Source of the DNA: Epiperipatus broadwayi | Taxonomy: Eukaryota > Onychophora > Udeonychophora > Euonychophora > Peripatidae | Reading direction: 5' to 3' | Assembly: GCA_028023455.1 (NCBI GenBank) | Contig: JAQFVV010000017.1 | Span: forward strand, 7,158,098 to 7,222,097 | DNA length: 64,000 nt | In this document: one piece after another, positions 21,866 through 33,249 of the stretch | Layout: every line of letters begins with the position of its first letter | Position numbering within the stretch: the first letter of the stretch is position 1 | Made by a program: the position numbers and the translations under genes | The notes under the pieces: model-generated | What the model was told of the DNA's origin: nothing | The model's database searches: none | Seen by the model: only the letters and a program-made list of their open reading frames with translations

Positions 21866-22775
21866 ATATCAGATATTTTATGGTAATATCTCCACCCTAA
21901 ATTCTAATGCTTAATTTATTTCTTTACTGTAGCTAGCACTTTTGAAGGAATGGAGCCTTCATTTTCAAAGCTATAGACAGTTCTGATACTGATGTTTGTT
22001 TAATTCAAAAGATGCAAAATTATTCAAATCAGGTCTTCCATTTCTTAGAGATGGTGTAAAACATCTCTTTTATTCATTGAGTCAGCGTCCGAATTAATAA
22101 AGTAGGCCTCCTTGATTTTTCTCATCTTGTGTTGCTCATTGCACACCATGCGAGGGTTATCTGGGATACAAATCTACAAACAATTTTTCACAATGACTTT
22201 AGCATATGTTATCGATCCCCTCCCAATTTCAATAGATGCATCAATAACACCAAAGATAAACTACCTCCAATATACACCCAGCAGACTGTGCATAAAATAG
22301 TTTGCCCAGAAAACAACTGTCATGCTTCATATTATGGGTAGACCAAAGTTTCTGTCCACACAAGATTGCTACAACATAAGTACATGTAAAATAAAGCACT
22401 TGCAGATCCTTCTCTCTCTTCCATCTTTGCACAGCACAAGGCCACTATGGGGCACCCTTGTATCCCAAATAACCCTCACATGATGTGCAATGAGTGACAT
22501 GAGATGAGGAGAAAATCAAGGAGGCCTACTTCATTAAATCAGACACTGACTCAATGAATAAGAGACATGTTTTATGCCACCTCTAAGAAATGGCAGACCT
22601 GATTTGAATAATTTTGCATCTTTTGAATTAAACAAATATCAGTAGCAGAACTGTCTACAGCTTTGAAAATGAAGGTTCCATTCCTTGGAAAGTGCTAGCT
22701 ACAGTAAAGAAATAAATTAAGCTTTAAAATTTAGTGTGGTGATATTACCGAAAATATCTGATCCTTTCATTTCTA
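21866..22775. mobile_element. PLE-derived 900-bp fold-back
   Basis: Arms of about 300 bp (about 21866-22180 and 22460-22775) are reverse complements (for example TTTACTGTAGCTAGCACTTT and its complement; AGGCCTCCTTGATTTT). The centre encodes, on the plus strand at about 22225-22340, NNTKDKLPPIYTQQTVHKIV then CPENNCHASYYG, the start of a PLE GIY-YIG endonuclease, closely like the PLE at 35339-36103. The arms are the PLE 3' region in both orientations. Inserted into a minus-strand LINE. Confidence 0.75.
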
Positions 22776-23480
22776 AGATAAGATATCACCATATTTTAAA
22801 ACTTTTCCTGGAATTTCATTAAGACAAAGTCTTTCCATTTTTAAGATTATAGAGACCTGTTTTGAATTCACCAAGTTGGATATGTCCAAATCTAATTGAA
22901 TAGATAAAATGGATATCTTAATTAAAAGTTATCTCAATTTTCATTATCATTCTTCAAAAATTGATCAAAATCTTTCAATTTTTCCAAATTATTAGTGTTG
23001 TCGTATAAGAAAGCACTATGGATTTAATAGAATTGTATACAAGTTTTCAGGTCCATATGTTGCTTTTTGTTCATCAAAAATAAATCTGGAATGATGGTGA
23101 TCAGTGAATGTCTAATCCTCTAATTATTTTTAAGTTTTCGTATCATTCATTAAACTTCTGCTTAAATCTCTATATTTATTATGAAAATCCACATTCAATT
23201 TGTTATCCTTCCAAGCAGAAAGTTCTATATTGCCTTTTAATCAAATCACAATAATAAGATCATTGTCAGACCATTTATGATTCTTCTTTTTAGTGAATCT
23301 AAGAATACCATAACACATTCCTTAAGAGAATTTCATACCTCAGTAATTTGACAATCTTAAAAGTCCAAATTATAACTTTAATATTTAATAGCTGTTGAAA
23401 TTTAGGATATATAATAGATCCTTCTAAAGAATGAACATCCATTTTCTTATGAAGACCTACTTTTAAAGTGTACCAATCTC
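22776..23480 (-). pseudogene. Probable LINE interior, heavily decayed
   Basis: Lies between RT and EN remnants of a minus-strand LINE. Short minus-frame words (HKWSDNDLIIV near 23260) are compatible with the EN-RT linker but not diagnostic. Confidence 0.35.
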
Positions 23481-24150
23481 TAATCTTTCAAACAATCTGA
23501 TCTTGTAAATGCTTACATAATATGAACTTATCTGGTATTCTGACTTCTAACTATGATATAATCAATTAAATGTCATTGTTTTGCAAGTGGATGCATACAT
23601 ACATCTTTATAGCATTTTTTGCATAAATGAAGTGTGTGCAATACTTAATACATATGTGTGAAAAGATTCTACAGTAACAGACCATTTGAACAGCCACAAT
23701 TCCTGTATTTCCAACAACATTGTCTACTATTTGTTTCAACAAGTGCATTAAAGTCTCCAAGAAAAAGCATGTGTTTCATGTAGTAATGTTATCCAGTAAG
23801 AAATAAGCTTTCTTTCTCTAAGTTTTCTGAGTCTAATATCAGAGCATAGGCACGAATAAAATAAGCATTGGTACCATTGGCTAAATTAAGTTTTAATGCC
23901 ATGTTTTATTGATACAGTGAGATCCCAATAATAGATATTAAATTAGGTGTTACAGACAGTGCAGTGCCATCTTCCTTTCAGTGACTATTTGCCCTTCCAA
24001 AAAAAAATTGTAGCCATTTACCTGTTCTATTAAACTTCCTTCTTTTGGAGATGAGTTTCACCAAGAGCAGCTCTGGTAACCTTAAATTTTGGCAGCTCTT
24101 AAACCACTCATGCACTTCTTTGTTCTGGTCTTTGTACATTCCCTGTGGCT
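23481..24150 (-). pseudogene. LINE-1 APE-type endonuclease remnant
   Basis: Minus translation includes, across frameshifts, ETHLQKKEV, then a DLTVSIKHG strand, YSCLCSDIRL-type degenerate YAPT block, and MLFLGDFNALVE near 23740-23790. GDFNA is the diagnostic apurinic-endonuclease motif of non-LTR retrotransposons. Several stops; inactive. Confidence 0.65.
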
Positions 24151-25080
24151 ATAGTTAGAAAACAAATAGGTTCATAATATTTACTTTTAATATTACTGCT
24201 GCCTCCTGCTTTATCACTATTATTGATAATATTATTTTATCTCTTTAAAAAGTAAATTCCCAGGCATTATAATTTATCCAGACTGCATGAGACATTTTCT
24301 AAGTCCTTCTAACTTCTATGACAGGTAGAGTGATACCTAAATAGGTCTTCCTAAATGTAAATCTGCCACAGCTGAAACTTGTCTCAAATCCAGTTCCAAA
24401 CTGACTTATTAATGTCTGTACTGTTTGAGCAATGATCACAATTTAAAACTGCCAGTGTCTCATTATTTCTGTTGAAGACTTGAACTAAAGAAATGAAAAG
24501 AGAATTGGAGTAAGAAATGCTGTGGGTGGAGCTAAAGGTTTGGAAATGCATTTTCTGAAACACACAATCTCATTGTCATTATTGGTATACAGATACAATC
24601 AATGCCATGAGAGGCCCATAAGGTCTTCCACTAACTTAAGAGCTTGAAAAAAGAAAAGGAGCAAGGGAAGACATAGAAGAACTGATCGTCCTAGAAACTC
24701 TACTTAGTCTTTGATAAACCATTGTCTTATTATGCAAGGTAGCAAGAGATATTCTTGGTCATACACTGTTTTTTATTTGTATTTAATCCTCACAGCTGAA
24801 GGTTATTCCACCATCTGCTATATGTGAAACTCATATATAGCTAGAGTACTATATCCAAGATATCTCAATATAACCATTACATTAGACATAATTATTTATA
24901 AGATCAATCAAAACAGAATGTTTATGTATAACAATAAAAACCCATTTCATTTAACACAATCTTTGAATTTCATATTACAGTTAATGTTCAATCTGATTTC
25001 TTTGGCTGTTAAAATCATAAAAAAAAAATCAAATATTAATTATTATGTCAAATTCATATATTAAAAAAAAATTGGATTTA
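24151..25080. other. Unassigned interval
   Basis: May include the 5' part of the minus-strand LINE, but no domain was recognised. Confidence 0.45.
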
Positions 25081-25084
25081 AGAG

Positions 25085-25500
25085 CTTGTATATTTTTTTA
25101 CAATCATTAAAAAACAGTCAACACTTAGACTATCCCAATATCAATAACAATTTCAAACTGTTGTCAAGGCAACTTGACCACAGAGATTGAAATTATTGAT
25201 ACAAAGAAGTTTAAATAAACATCTTTAAATAGATAAATAAAACCTATTCTGAATGCAGACTAATAAATAGTCAATTACAACATTACAAACTGCAATTATA
25301 AATTTCAAATTGCACCCAAAGTATTATGTAAATAATAAGTATAATAATGCTCAAGGCTAAATGGATTTGTAAGTAATCGTTAAAAACGAGTCAACATTTA
25401 GACAATCTCAAATTCCATAATAATCAACAATTTAATACTGTTGTCATGGCAACCTCCTTTTAACAATAAGGATGGAATCCCACCCCTATTAAATGGTCTA
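25085..25500. repeat. Tandem family D, two units
   Basis: Two diverged copies of a unit of about 275 bp, each with AGTCAACA-TTAGAC, AATATCAATAA and GTTGTCA-GGCAAC. Further units lie at 32715-33249 and 34209-34345. Satellite-like dispersed repeat, no coding potential and no hammerhead core seen. Confidence 0.65.
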
Positions 25501-26560
25501 ATATACTTATATAGACACTAAAGATTGCAGCTTTTCTTTTATAGCGCTCTTAATATTAAAGTTTAATTGTTATTTAGAAACTATAATATTCCTCCCCAAC
25601 ATCCTCATTTTTTGTATAATGAAGGGATTAGTGATGTGATGATTAATGCATCATCTGGAATTAAGTCACATAATATTTTAGTTTCCAAAAAAAGCTCAAA
25701 ATTTTTCTTTTGGGTCGATAACCCATGTTCACCTCTGCTGATACTTCATAGATAATATGTAGCTATTTTTAATTAGTTCAGATTAATTTATATTCTGACA
25801 AATAGTGATGCACTGTCTGTCAAGCAAATACATTGCCAACTTTCACTAATGATGAAGTCACATAACTAATTAGTTTTTGCAGGAAATTTGTTAGTAAAAA
25901 GGTGCTTACCCAGTGTGTTTCTTTGATGCATTCATTTTATATAGGAAATTAGCCTATTTTTTAATACGGTTCATAACACTTTATTTATTTGGGAAACTAT
26001 AATTTAGTAAGGGCTTTATTTAGATTTGATTTATTACAAGTAATAAAAAAAGATGGTTTATTGCTTAGGTGTTCTCAAAAAATTTGACCCCAGAAGTGGG
26101 CCATGAATCTTGAAGTCACCAGCTCTCGATTTGGCCACTCTATTATGGTGCTCAAGCTATGCAAACATTGCAATAATTAACTATTATCAATTTTCATTGC
26201 ATTGCTTATTATTTATTGCAATATGAAAATGCTACATGTGAGTTCTTTTTCAGCTATGTAGTAAGTATGATGATCAAGCACCAATGTGGTTGATCACTAG
26301 TTGGACTTTGCTATTGCTTACCACTCAATCTTTTAACTTTATTCTAATCATATAGCAATCTCTTTTATGCATTAAGAAATTTTATTATTATTAAAACAAT
26401 TTGTTGATTTTTCTTTCAGTCTTGAAATAATTTTATTATAATACTTTTGTCTGAGAAATATTTTCTGGTCAAGGAAAACAATTCACTACTATCAAAGAAG
26501 TTCTATGAAAAAAATTATTTCATGTTCTATTTCTTTTAAATTCCCAAAACCAAATTTCAT
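25501..26560. other. Unassigned interval
   Basis: No gene or repeat edge recognised. Confidence 0.5.
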
Positions 26561-27080
26561 AAATAGTTTAGTGCAATAAATAGCATGACACACTTGAAAT
26601 TAGAATACGGACTGGATCGAAGATACGTTTATGGTGATTAATATTTCTGTAGTGCAATTTTCACTACACCACTCTCACACAAGGCAGGGAATCTGATTTA
26701 ACACCTTGAGGAGGAGGGTAATCATAAACATATGACCAAAGACATGTGAAAAAGATTATGATTCCCAAGAGTGCACATTTCATACTGAGTGAGCATTCAT
26801 CAATTGGAAGACTAGAGATTATCCATATAATGAATAATATTTTTGTAGTGTAATTTTGACTACAGCACTCTCATGCAAGACAAGGACTGATTTCTATCCA
26901 TTATTAACACCTTGTGGAAAAATGTAGTCATAAAAATATGACTGAAGACATGTGAAAAAAATCTGATTCCCAAGATGCATATTTCATGCTAAAACAGCAC
27001 TCACCAATTGGCCCAGATCACAATCTTTTAAACATATATTTCTCATTGTTCAGTATATATTGATAACCAATTTTATAGTT
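26561..27080 (-). repeat. Two HH-C copies, minus strand
   Basis: Copies at about 26600-26830 and 26840-27080 each run from a GTGTAATTTTGACTACA-like palindrome through ACACCTTG, CACATGTC (as complement), the CATTTCAT and TCA-CAATTGG blocks. In sense orientation the core is TTGATGA or TTGGTGA with GAAAT following; the invariant first C is T, so both are inactive. Confidence 0.65.
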
Positions 27081-27375
27081 TAATTGATATGTAATAACTG
27101 AACACACAGGCTTATTATATACCTGTGTTTATATGTGTAATATATAGGATATATGAGCACAGACTTTCATCGACCCACCACTCTCCACACTATCTCATTT
27201 AACACTGATACACTTGAACACATATATGTTGAAAAGATAAATAATCACCAACATACGTATTTCATGCTAAACCAGCAATCATCAGTTGGTCCAGATTACC
27301 ATCTCTACTGCCCTCACAACTTTGACACAAATTACTTAGTCCAGATCATAATCTTTTAAACATAGCTCTCATTGT
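27081..27375 (-). repeat. HH-B copy fragment
   Basis: Shares TATATGAGCACAGACTTTCA and the CCACTCTCCACACTATCT block with the HH-B unit at 49424-49955 (reverse orientation), and contains the ribozyme motif listed at 27236-27304. The rest of the unit is replaced by HH-C-like sequence. Confidence 0.65.
27236..27304 (-). ncRNA. Hammerhead ribozyme motif (HH-B), cleavage site mutated
   Basis: On the minus strand: outer stem I strands, ACCAA, core CTGATGA, stem II (TGCT/AGCA) around GGTTT, GAAA, self-complementary TACGTA as stem III, then TG and TTGGT. Core bases are intact and ACCAA/TTGGT pairs fully, but the cleavage-site residue is G where the ribozyme needs A, C or U. Probably inactive in cleavage. 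Confidence 0.55.
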
Positions 27376-27735
27376 TCAGTATATATAGATAACCAATTAC
27401 TATAGTTTAATTGATGTAAGTAATTTGTGTCAAAGTTTTGAAGACAGTAAGTTTGATACATCAATTAAACTATAGTAATTGGTTATCTATACTGTATATA
27501 CTGAACAATGAGAGATATGTTTAAGAGATTGTGATTTGGGCCAATTGATGAGTGCTGATTCAACACGAAATGTGCACCTTGGATATCATGGATCTTTTTT
27601 CACTAATTTTTATTAGTCATTCTAGAGATTATCCATTTCACGAGTATAGTTTTGTGTAGTGAAAATTACACTACATAAATATTATTCATTAAATGAATAA
27701 TCCCTAGTCTAATGAATGGCTAATAAAAATTATAA
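27376..27735 (+). repeat. HH-C copy with palindromic 3' module
   Basis: TTAAACTATAGTAATTGG start, TTGATGAGTGCTG and CGAAATGTGCAC (decayed ribozyme), then a 130-bp inverted-repeat module (about 27605-27735) with TTTTTATTAGTCATTC ends and the inner palindrome GTAGTG...CACTAC. The module also ends the copy at 1036-1310. Confidence 0.65.
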
Positions 27736-28485
27736 ATACATTTGCGACGTTATTTCCCGAATATCACGTGATCTTGCAAGCGATTATTTTTTATCAATTT
27801 TTATGAGTGTTCCAAATATAGAAGTATCTGTTATACTAAAGTAATCATATAAAATCCAAGTGCCTTTACAAATATTTAAATTAATTAAATATTTGGTTGT
27901 CATTTCCAATAATTTAAATTATTTCCTCACTGTAAAATTGAACAATTACGTCACAATTGTTTTGTTTACTATAGTACATTCAAACGTTTCAACGTATCGT
28001 ATTCGCTCATTTATCTTAGGATTAGATTCCCGGAAGTAAATATGGTACCCCAAGGCAGTCCAACTAGTAATCGCTGTTTTAATTAAACAATGTGCATTAA
28101 ATCAAAGTATTTAATTTCAATTAGGATTTGTTTCTTTTATTTTGTGTGTGACGAAAAAGTGCAACTCTAGCAATTTTCCCGGCCCAATCATCAGATTGTA
28201 GACCCTTTAATATAAAATTTAACAAATATAGGAAAATTCTGATAATCAATACCTTCTTAACTTAAAAAATGTCATTCATACTTTACGTAACTAAATAATA
28301 CAAAAACTTGTGATCGATTAATAAAAACACTCATAATTATTAATTTTTTTTTACCTGTGTTTCTTACAAATTGATTATTAATTTTCAAAATTAGATTTTC
28401 ACAAAACAATGCTCAATTGTTAATGTAAATTAGACAGCCTCTTTAAAAATATAATCCTTAGACTAAACTTTAATCTTTTTCAAAT
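27736..28485. promoter_or_regulatory. Putative promoter region
   Basis: CpG words cluster here against an otherwise CpG-poor background. TCACGTGA E-box at 27765-27770 (CACGTG) and CCGGAAGT, an ETS/GABP-type core-promoter motif, at 28030-28037, five bases before ATG at 28042. That ATG opens only 14 codons. No exon is proven; a transcribed first exon in either direction is possible. Confidence 0.35.
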
Positions 28486-29690
28486 GTATGTGGTCAGGTG
28501 TATCGTTATATTTGGATAGAGTTGATGACAGTAAGGAGCTTGAAAGTCTGGGTTCAAATCCCCTTTAATTACATCTAGGTTAAGTATATACATTATACAT
28601 GTATTTCAATATTACATATTAAGCCTGTATTCTGCCCATCTCTCTTCTGACTATTGAAATAGACTTATTAAGATTCCACATATGAGGGGTCAGATTGACT
28701 TAAGGTCAACATGGATATGACTATAATATTGGTATCATCAAACGCTTTGAATATTTCATCATCAGATTTTTAGTGATATGGATGGCTGAAGAGTGGATTG
28801 AAACCTGACCATTAAAGTGTGTAGATTTTCTGTTTTAATATAAACCGAGCACTGATTATATATATGTGTGCGCGAGATGATGATCTGGACTAACTGATTA
28901 TAAACGGAGCACGATTATATATGTGTGTGTGCGAGATGATGAACTGGACCAACTGATTATAAACGGAGCACGATTATATATGTGTGTGTGCGAGATGATG
29001 AACTGGACCAACTGATTACAAACGGAGCACGGATTATATATATGTGTGTGCGAGATGATGAATTGGACCAACTGACTATAAACGGAGCACGATTATATAT
29101 ATGTGTGCGAGGTGATAAATTGGACCAACTGATTATAAACGGAGCACGATTACACATATATATATATATATGTGTGCGAGATGATGAATTGGACCAACTG
29201 ATTATAAACGGAGCACGATTATATATGTGTGTGCGAGATGATGATCTGGATCCACTGATTATAAACGGAGCACGATTATGTATGTGTGTGCGAGATGATG
29301 AACTGGACCAACTGATTATAAACGGAGTACGATTACATATATGTGTGCGAGGTGATAAATTGGACCAACTGATTATAAACGGAGCACGATTACACATATA
29401 TATATGTGTGTGTGCGAGATGATGAACTGGACCAACTGATTATAAATGGAGCACGATTATATATATGTGTGCGAGATGATGATCTGGACCAACTGATGAG
29501 TGCTGGTTGAGCATGGAATATGTATATTGGAAATCATTTATCTTTTTCACATGTATCTGGTCATGTGTATTGGTTATATTGGATGGAGTGGATGACTGTA
29601 GGGAGCTTAAAAGTTTGAGTTCAAATCTCTTTTAATTACATCTAGGTTAAGTATATAGATTATACATATATTTCAATATTAATTTAAGCT
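28486..29690 (+). repeat. HH-B locus, ends as direct repeats, with internal array
   Basis: A block of about 130 bp (TTGGATAGAGTTGATGAC, AGCTTGAAAGTCTGGGTTCA, TACATCTAGGTTAAG) occurs at about 28495-28620 and again at about 29570-29685. GGTTCAAATCC at 28552-28562 is a good pol III B box. Between the copies lie the middle of the unit, a minisatellite (28874-29472) and a hammerhead copy at 29473-29540 whose GAAA is GGAA. Retrozyme-like organisation, damaged. Confidence 0.7.
28874..29472 (+). repeat. Minisatellite of about 57-60 bp, 10 units
   Basis: Unit starts occur at 28874, 28933, 28992, 29052, 29109, 29178, 29235, 29292, 29349 and 29416, spacing 57-69 bp, the variation being mostly in TA/TG tracts. 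Each unit holds GATGAA-CTGGACCAACTGA, the 5' strand of hammerhead stem I plus the first core bases, fused to TTATAAACGGAGCACGATTA. Long open frames on both strands here are a by-product of unit lengths divisible by three. Confidence 0.9.
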
Positions 29691-29830
29691 TTAAAAAGTG
29701 TACTGCTGAATGAATTATTAATAATTTTTTTTAATTAAAGTTGTACATATGGAAAAAATTATAAATTTTGTGTGTAATGCTTAAATACTACAAAATATTT
29801 GCAAAAGATAAATTAATTCAGCATATATAA

Positions 29831-30360
29831 CAGTATAAATATTTGAAAACAAGGTACTCTTCACAAACTCGGAGCTTAATTATAAGTATAGGGGATTTGA
29901 ACTCAGATTTTCAAGCACTCTTCAACTATTCACACAACTGATACATATGACCACACACATGTAGAAAAGATAAATAATCACCAATATAGGTATTTTGCGC
30001 TAAACCAGCACTCATCAGTTGGTCCAGATTATCATCTCCCACACATATATATAATCAGTGCTCAGTTTATATTAAGGTAGCAAATCTTCATACCTTAATG
30101 GATAGGCTTCAATTTACTCCAACCTACAACATTTCAGCCATCCATATCATTAAAAATCTGATGATGAAAACCCAAATCCCATGCTAATGCCAATATTATT
30201 GCCATGCCCATGTTGACCTCAAGTCATTCTGACCTCTCATGTATAAGACCTTATCCATTTAAATACACAGAAGAGGGATGGGCAGGATACAAGCTTGATG
30301 TGTAAATATTTGAAAACCAGGCATTCTTCACAAACCTGGGAGCTTAATCCTAAGTGGATA
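29831..30360 (-). repeat. HH-B copy bounded by direct repeats
   Basis: A TTTGAAAAC-AGG-A-TCTTCACAAAC block followed by GGAGCTTAAT occurs at both ends (about 29845 and 30305). GGATTTGAACT near 29893 is the B box in reverse. The ribozyme on the minus strand (29969-30036) has CTGATGA but AAAA for GAAA. Spacing of the end repeats, about 460 bp, is close to the unit length. Confidence 0.7.
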
Positions 30361-30445
30361 AAAAAATTTATTATCTAATTAGTGTATTTATAAATAAAAT
30401 TACGTATATTGCTTTGAAAAAATGCAGACATCGAATAATAATATC
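30361..30445 (+). repeat. Right half of the 1681-1975 MITE family
   Basis: GTATATTGCTTTGAAAAAAT-GCAGACATCGAATAATA matches the right end of the 1681-1975 element. Confidence 0.55.
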
Positions 30446-30533
30446 ATATATATATAAGGAAAGAAAAAATGTGCTATAACACATGAGAAAAAAAAGATGA
30501 AGAATAGAGATAATTTTAAACAATTATGTAAGG

Positions 30534-31028
30534 CAGGGGTGGGCAAATAGCGGCCCGAGGGCCACATGTGGCCCACTAAGAGTTTTTATGTGGCCCGCCA
30601 AGACAATCAGAAAAATCTGCCCTGAACTAAGATTTCCTTCCCATGCATGACCGAAGATTCATCTCTTATTTTCCACTAGGATGGCCATGTCAATATACAT
30701 GCACAGTGTAGATACGATGTGCAGTGCTTTTCCAGTTGATTTGGTTAATTTCAATTTTGACTTTGCATTAGCAAATATATACATTTACAACTTTAGTGAA
30801 ACCATGAACCCTCTGAAAAAATGTAAAATCAGTGAAGAATGTTGTGTGTTTAATGAAGAATGGACAAACAAATATTTCTTTGGTAATACAGGGAATGAAG
30901 CAGTGTGTTTATTGTGTCATGAAAAAAAGGTGTAGCCCTCCGCTAACCTTCGCTTCCACAAAGTGGCCCCTGATGCGGCCCTCCACCAATCTCTGTGGCC
31001 CCCAAACCAAGACAATTGCCCACCCCTG
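30534..31028 (+). mobile_element. hAT element, internally deleted, perfect 8-bp TSD
   Basis: Starts CAGGGGTGGGCAA and ends TTGCCCACCCCTG, perfect inverted termini; flanked by ATGTAAGG at 30526-30533 and 31029-31036. GTGGCCC-rich subterminal repeats are typical of the animal hAT group with ZBED-like transposases. At 495 bp it keeps only the start of the transposase gene (30804-30935). Confidence 0.9.
30804..30935 (+). pseudogene. hAT transposase N-terminus (BED-finger start), truncated
   Basis: From MNPLKKCKISEECCVFNEEW through TNKYFFGN to CLLCHEKKV. This resembles the N-terminus of hAT transposases of the ZBED/GTF2IRD2-like group: a basic segment, FN-EW---YFF, then the first CxxC of a BED zinc finger (CLLC). 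The distal His ligands and catalytic RNase-H domain are deleted; the reading frame stops at TAG where the element jumps to its 3' end. It cannot encode a transposase. Confidence 0.7.
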
Positions 31029-31036
31029 ATGTAAGG

Positions 31037-31404
31037 AATATGTAAAAAAATTAAGATATGAGTGAAAATAACTTTTCAGGAAAGATCTGCAGTAAAGGAA
31101 TTATTATAGTTTTAAAAAAATTGAAAATGGAAAGACTAACAACAAAATACTGATGAATATGGGTTGTAAGACTATTCATTGGAATGTTTCACTATGTTAG
31201 TAAATGGGTAAGTTGAAAAAATACAAAAATGTAAGTTATTTAAGTCTAAAGATTATAAAATGTTTATTAACTGAAGATTAGTTTTGATAAAGTCAGTATT
31301 CTATAGAATACTTGTTTGTAATTGGAAAAATTTAATGAGTTGAAGTGAATAATATAATGAAAATGCAGAGTTTACATTTGATTAAAGCATATAATTAATA
31401 GTTT
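31037..31404. other. Unassigned AT-rich interval
   Basis: Nothing recognised. Confidence 0.5.
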
Positions 31405-32135
31405 ATTTGTAAATACACAACTTATAAATACTCCAAAAAAACTTGAGCTGAGTCAAGCCACTATGAAAAGGTATAATTGTGTAGATATATTCTCACCATT
31501 TAATATGATTTAACTTTCATCAAATTCTCACCAAAATCATAGTGCAAAATTTATTAACTGCGCCAACAGCAATTGGAAAATATGCAAATTATTGCAGTGA
31601 GAAATATAAATTATAGGTCAGATGTTTCTTTTTTTTTTTTTTTGACAAAGTGACACAAAACTTTCCTGTTTATTGACAGTACCCCTATCTTTATAAATAG
31701 GTTAAACAAGACCAGCAACATAAATCAATTTTCCTGGGTCATGCTACAGGACACATATTTCCCCTTCTAATATTAAGATCATCTGCATACAGAGGGATGA
31801 TCATAAGAGACAGTTCAAGAAGGCATGAGTTATTGCAAGAGACCCAAATGCAATCATCACGAAGGAGTGTTGCGACCTTTTGTCAAAAAATGGAACATCT
31901 GACTTTTATAATTTATATTTCTTGCTGCTATAATTTGTATATTTTATAAACTATATATTCGTCCCGCTCCTGGACAGTCAGTTAATTGATTTTGCACTAT
32001 ACTTCTGATAAGAATGCACTGAAAGTTATTTCTGTGCTACTAAGTGACAATATATCTACACGGTTATAACTTTTCAAAGTGATTTGACTCGGTTAAAGTT
32101 TTTCGAAGTAGTTCATAAATATTTACATTTTGAAT
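31405..32135. repeat. Long-inverted-repeat element
   Basis: Arms of about 250 bp (about 31405-31670 and 31860-32135) pair with mismatches: GAGTCAA/TTGACTC, GTGTAGATATATT/AATATATCTACAC, ATAAATTATA-type stretches. The centre is non-coding. Probably a non-autonomous DNA element. Confidence 0.65.
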
Positions 32136-32615
32136 TGCAAGTGTCAAATTAACTCAACCCACATCTTTGACCCCATCCACTTTAGATAATTATAGTAATG
32201 ACTATTATTAATCATTTACTAAATTAGAGATTATGTCTAGTACAGATGTAAACTTCAAAACTCAATTAAAGATTAATATGTCTGATTTTTTAAAATTAAA
32301 CACACAAACACATGGAGTTATTCACATTTTCCTTTTCTCACATGTAATATCTTTATAAATATAATTAATTTTATAAATATAATTTGGAATTTAATATCTT
32401 TATAAATATATTAATAATCTCAATATTAGCACATATTCTTTTAAATTCATTAATATACAAAAAGAATTTCATGTTAAATAATGAATAAAAGAAGGCAATC
32501 ATATATATACTGTATATATAATTACAAGAATAACAAAATATCCTAGCTCTATTTATATCAATGCATTGCCTCAGCTTTTCACACACACACACATATATAT
32601 ATATATTTTATAAGC
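32136..32615. other. AT-rich interval with AC/AT microsatellite
   Basis: ACACACACACACATATATAT tract at about 32581-32608; otherwise no feature. Confidence 0.6.
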
Positions 32616-32700
32616 TTTTAAATACTGTATTTTTAAATATTTATTTGTAACTTTGCGTATATTATTTTGAAGAAATACAGACATCGATATAATATTATAT
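32616..32700 (+). repeat. Fragment of the 1681-1975 MITE family
   Basis: TATTTTGAAGAAATACAGAC then ATCGATATAATA matches the family's right end. Confidence 0.5.
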
Positions 32701-32714
32701 ATATATATATATAT

Positions 32715-33249
32715 GAAGCAGTCAACAGTTAAACAGTATTAATAACAATCTGTCTGTAGTTAAGGCCACCTCCTTTTAACAACTAAAAATGGATACCCAT
32801 CTTTATCTATAATCCAATATACTGATATAGACAATAAAGACTGCAACTTAACTAAAGAGAATGAGATTATTAATTCAAAAAAGTTTAAATAAACCTCATT
32901 AAACAGGCAAATATAATGTGGTCTAAAACCAGACAAATAAATAGCCAAGTATAGCTTTCAAATTTCACTGAAACTATGTGTTATTTAGATAATAATGCTG
33001 AATATGAGATAAGTTTACAAATATAATTACATGAAAGCAGTCAACACTTGAACAATGCCAATATCAATAATAATCAACAATCTCAATCTGTTGACAAGAC
33101 AACTCTTTAACAATAAAAGTGGATGACCTTTCACCTTTATCTGTGGTCTAATATGATTATACAGATTATAACTTAACTAAAGAGAGAGAATATTAATTCA
33201 AAGAACTTTACATGCAAATATAACCTGTTCAGAAAGCAGACTAATAAAT
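32715..33249. repeat. Tandem family D, two units
   Basis: Units begin near GCAGTCAACAGTTAAAC (about 32718) and GCAGTCAACACTTGAAC (about 33038), about 310-320 bp apart, each with AATAATCAACAATCT-like and AACTAAAGAGA blocks. The second unit is interrupted by the PLE insertion at 33262. Confidence 0.65.

Noticed and set aside
27236-27304. Active hammerhead
   Set aside because: Core letters and stems are good, but the cleavage-site residue is G, which hammerheads do not use; kept only as a motif.
28957-29422. 146-residue open frames on both strands with a repeating protein sequence
   Set aside because: They are translations of the 57-60 bp minisatellite, open on both strands because most unit lengths are multiples of three; no start context, domain or splice support.
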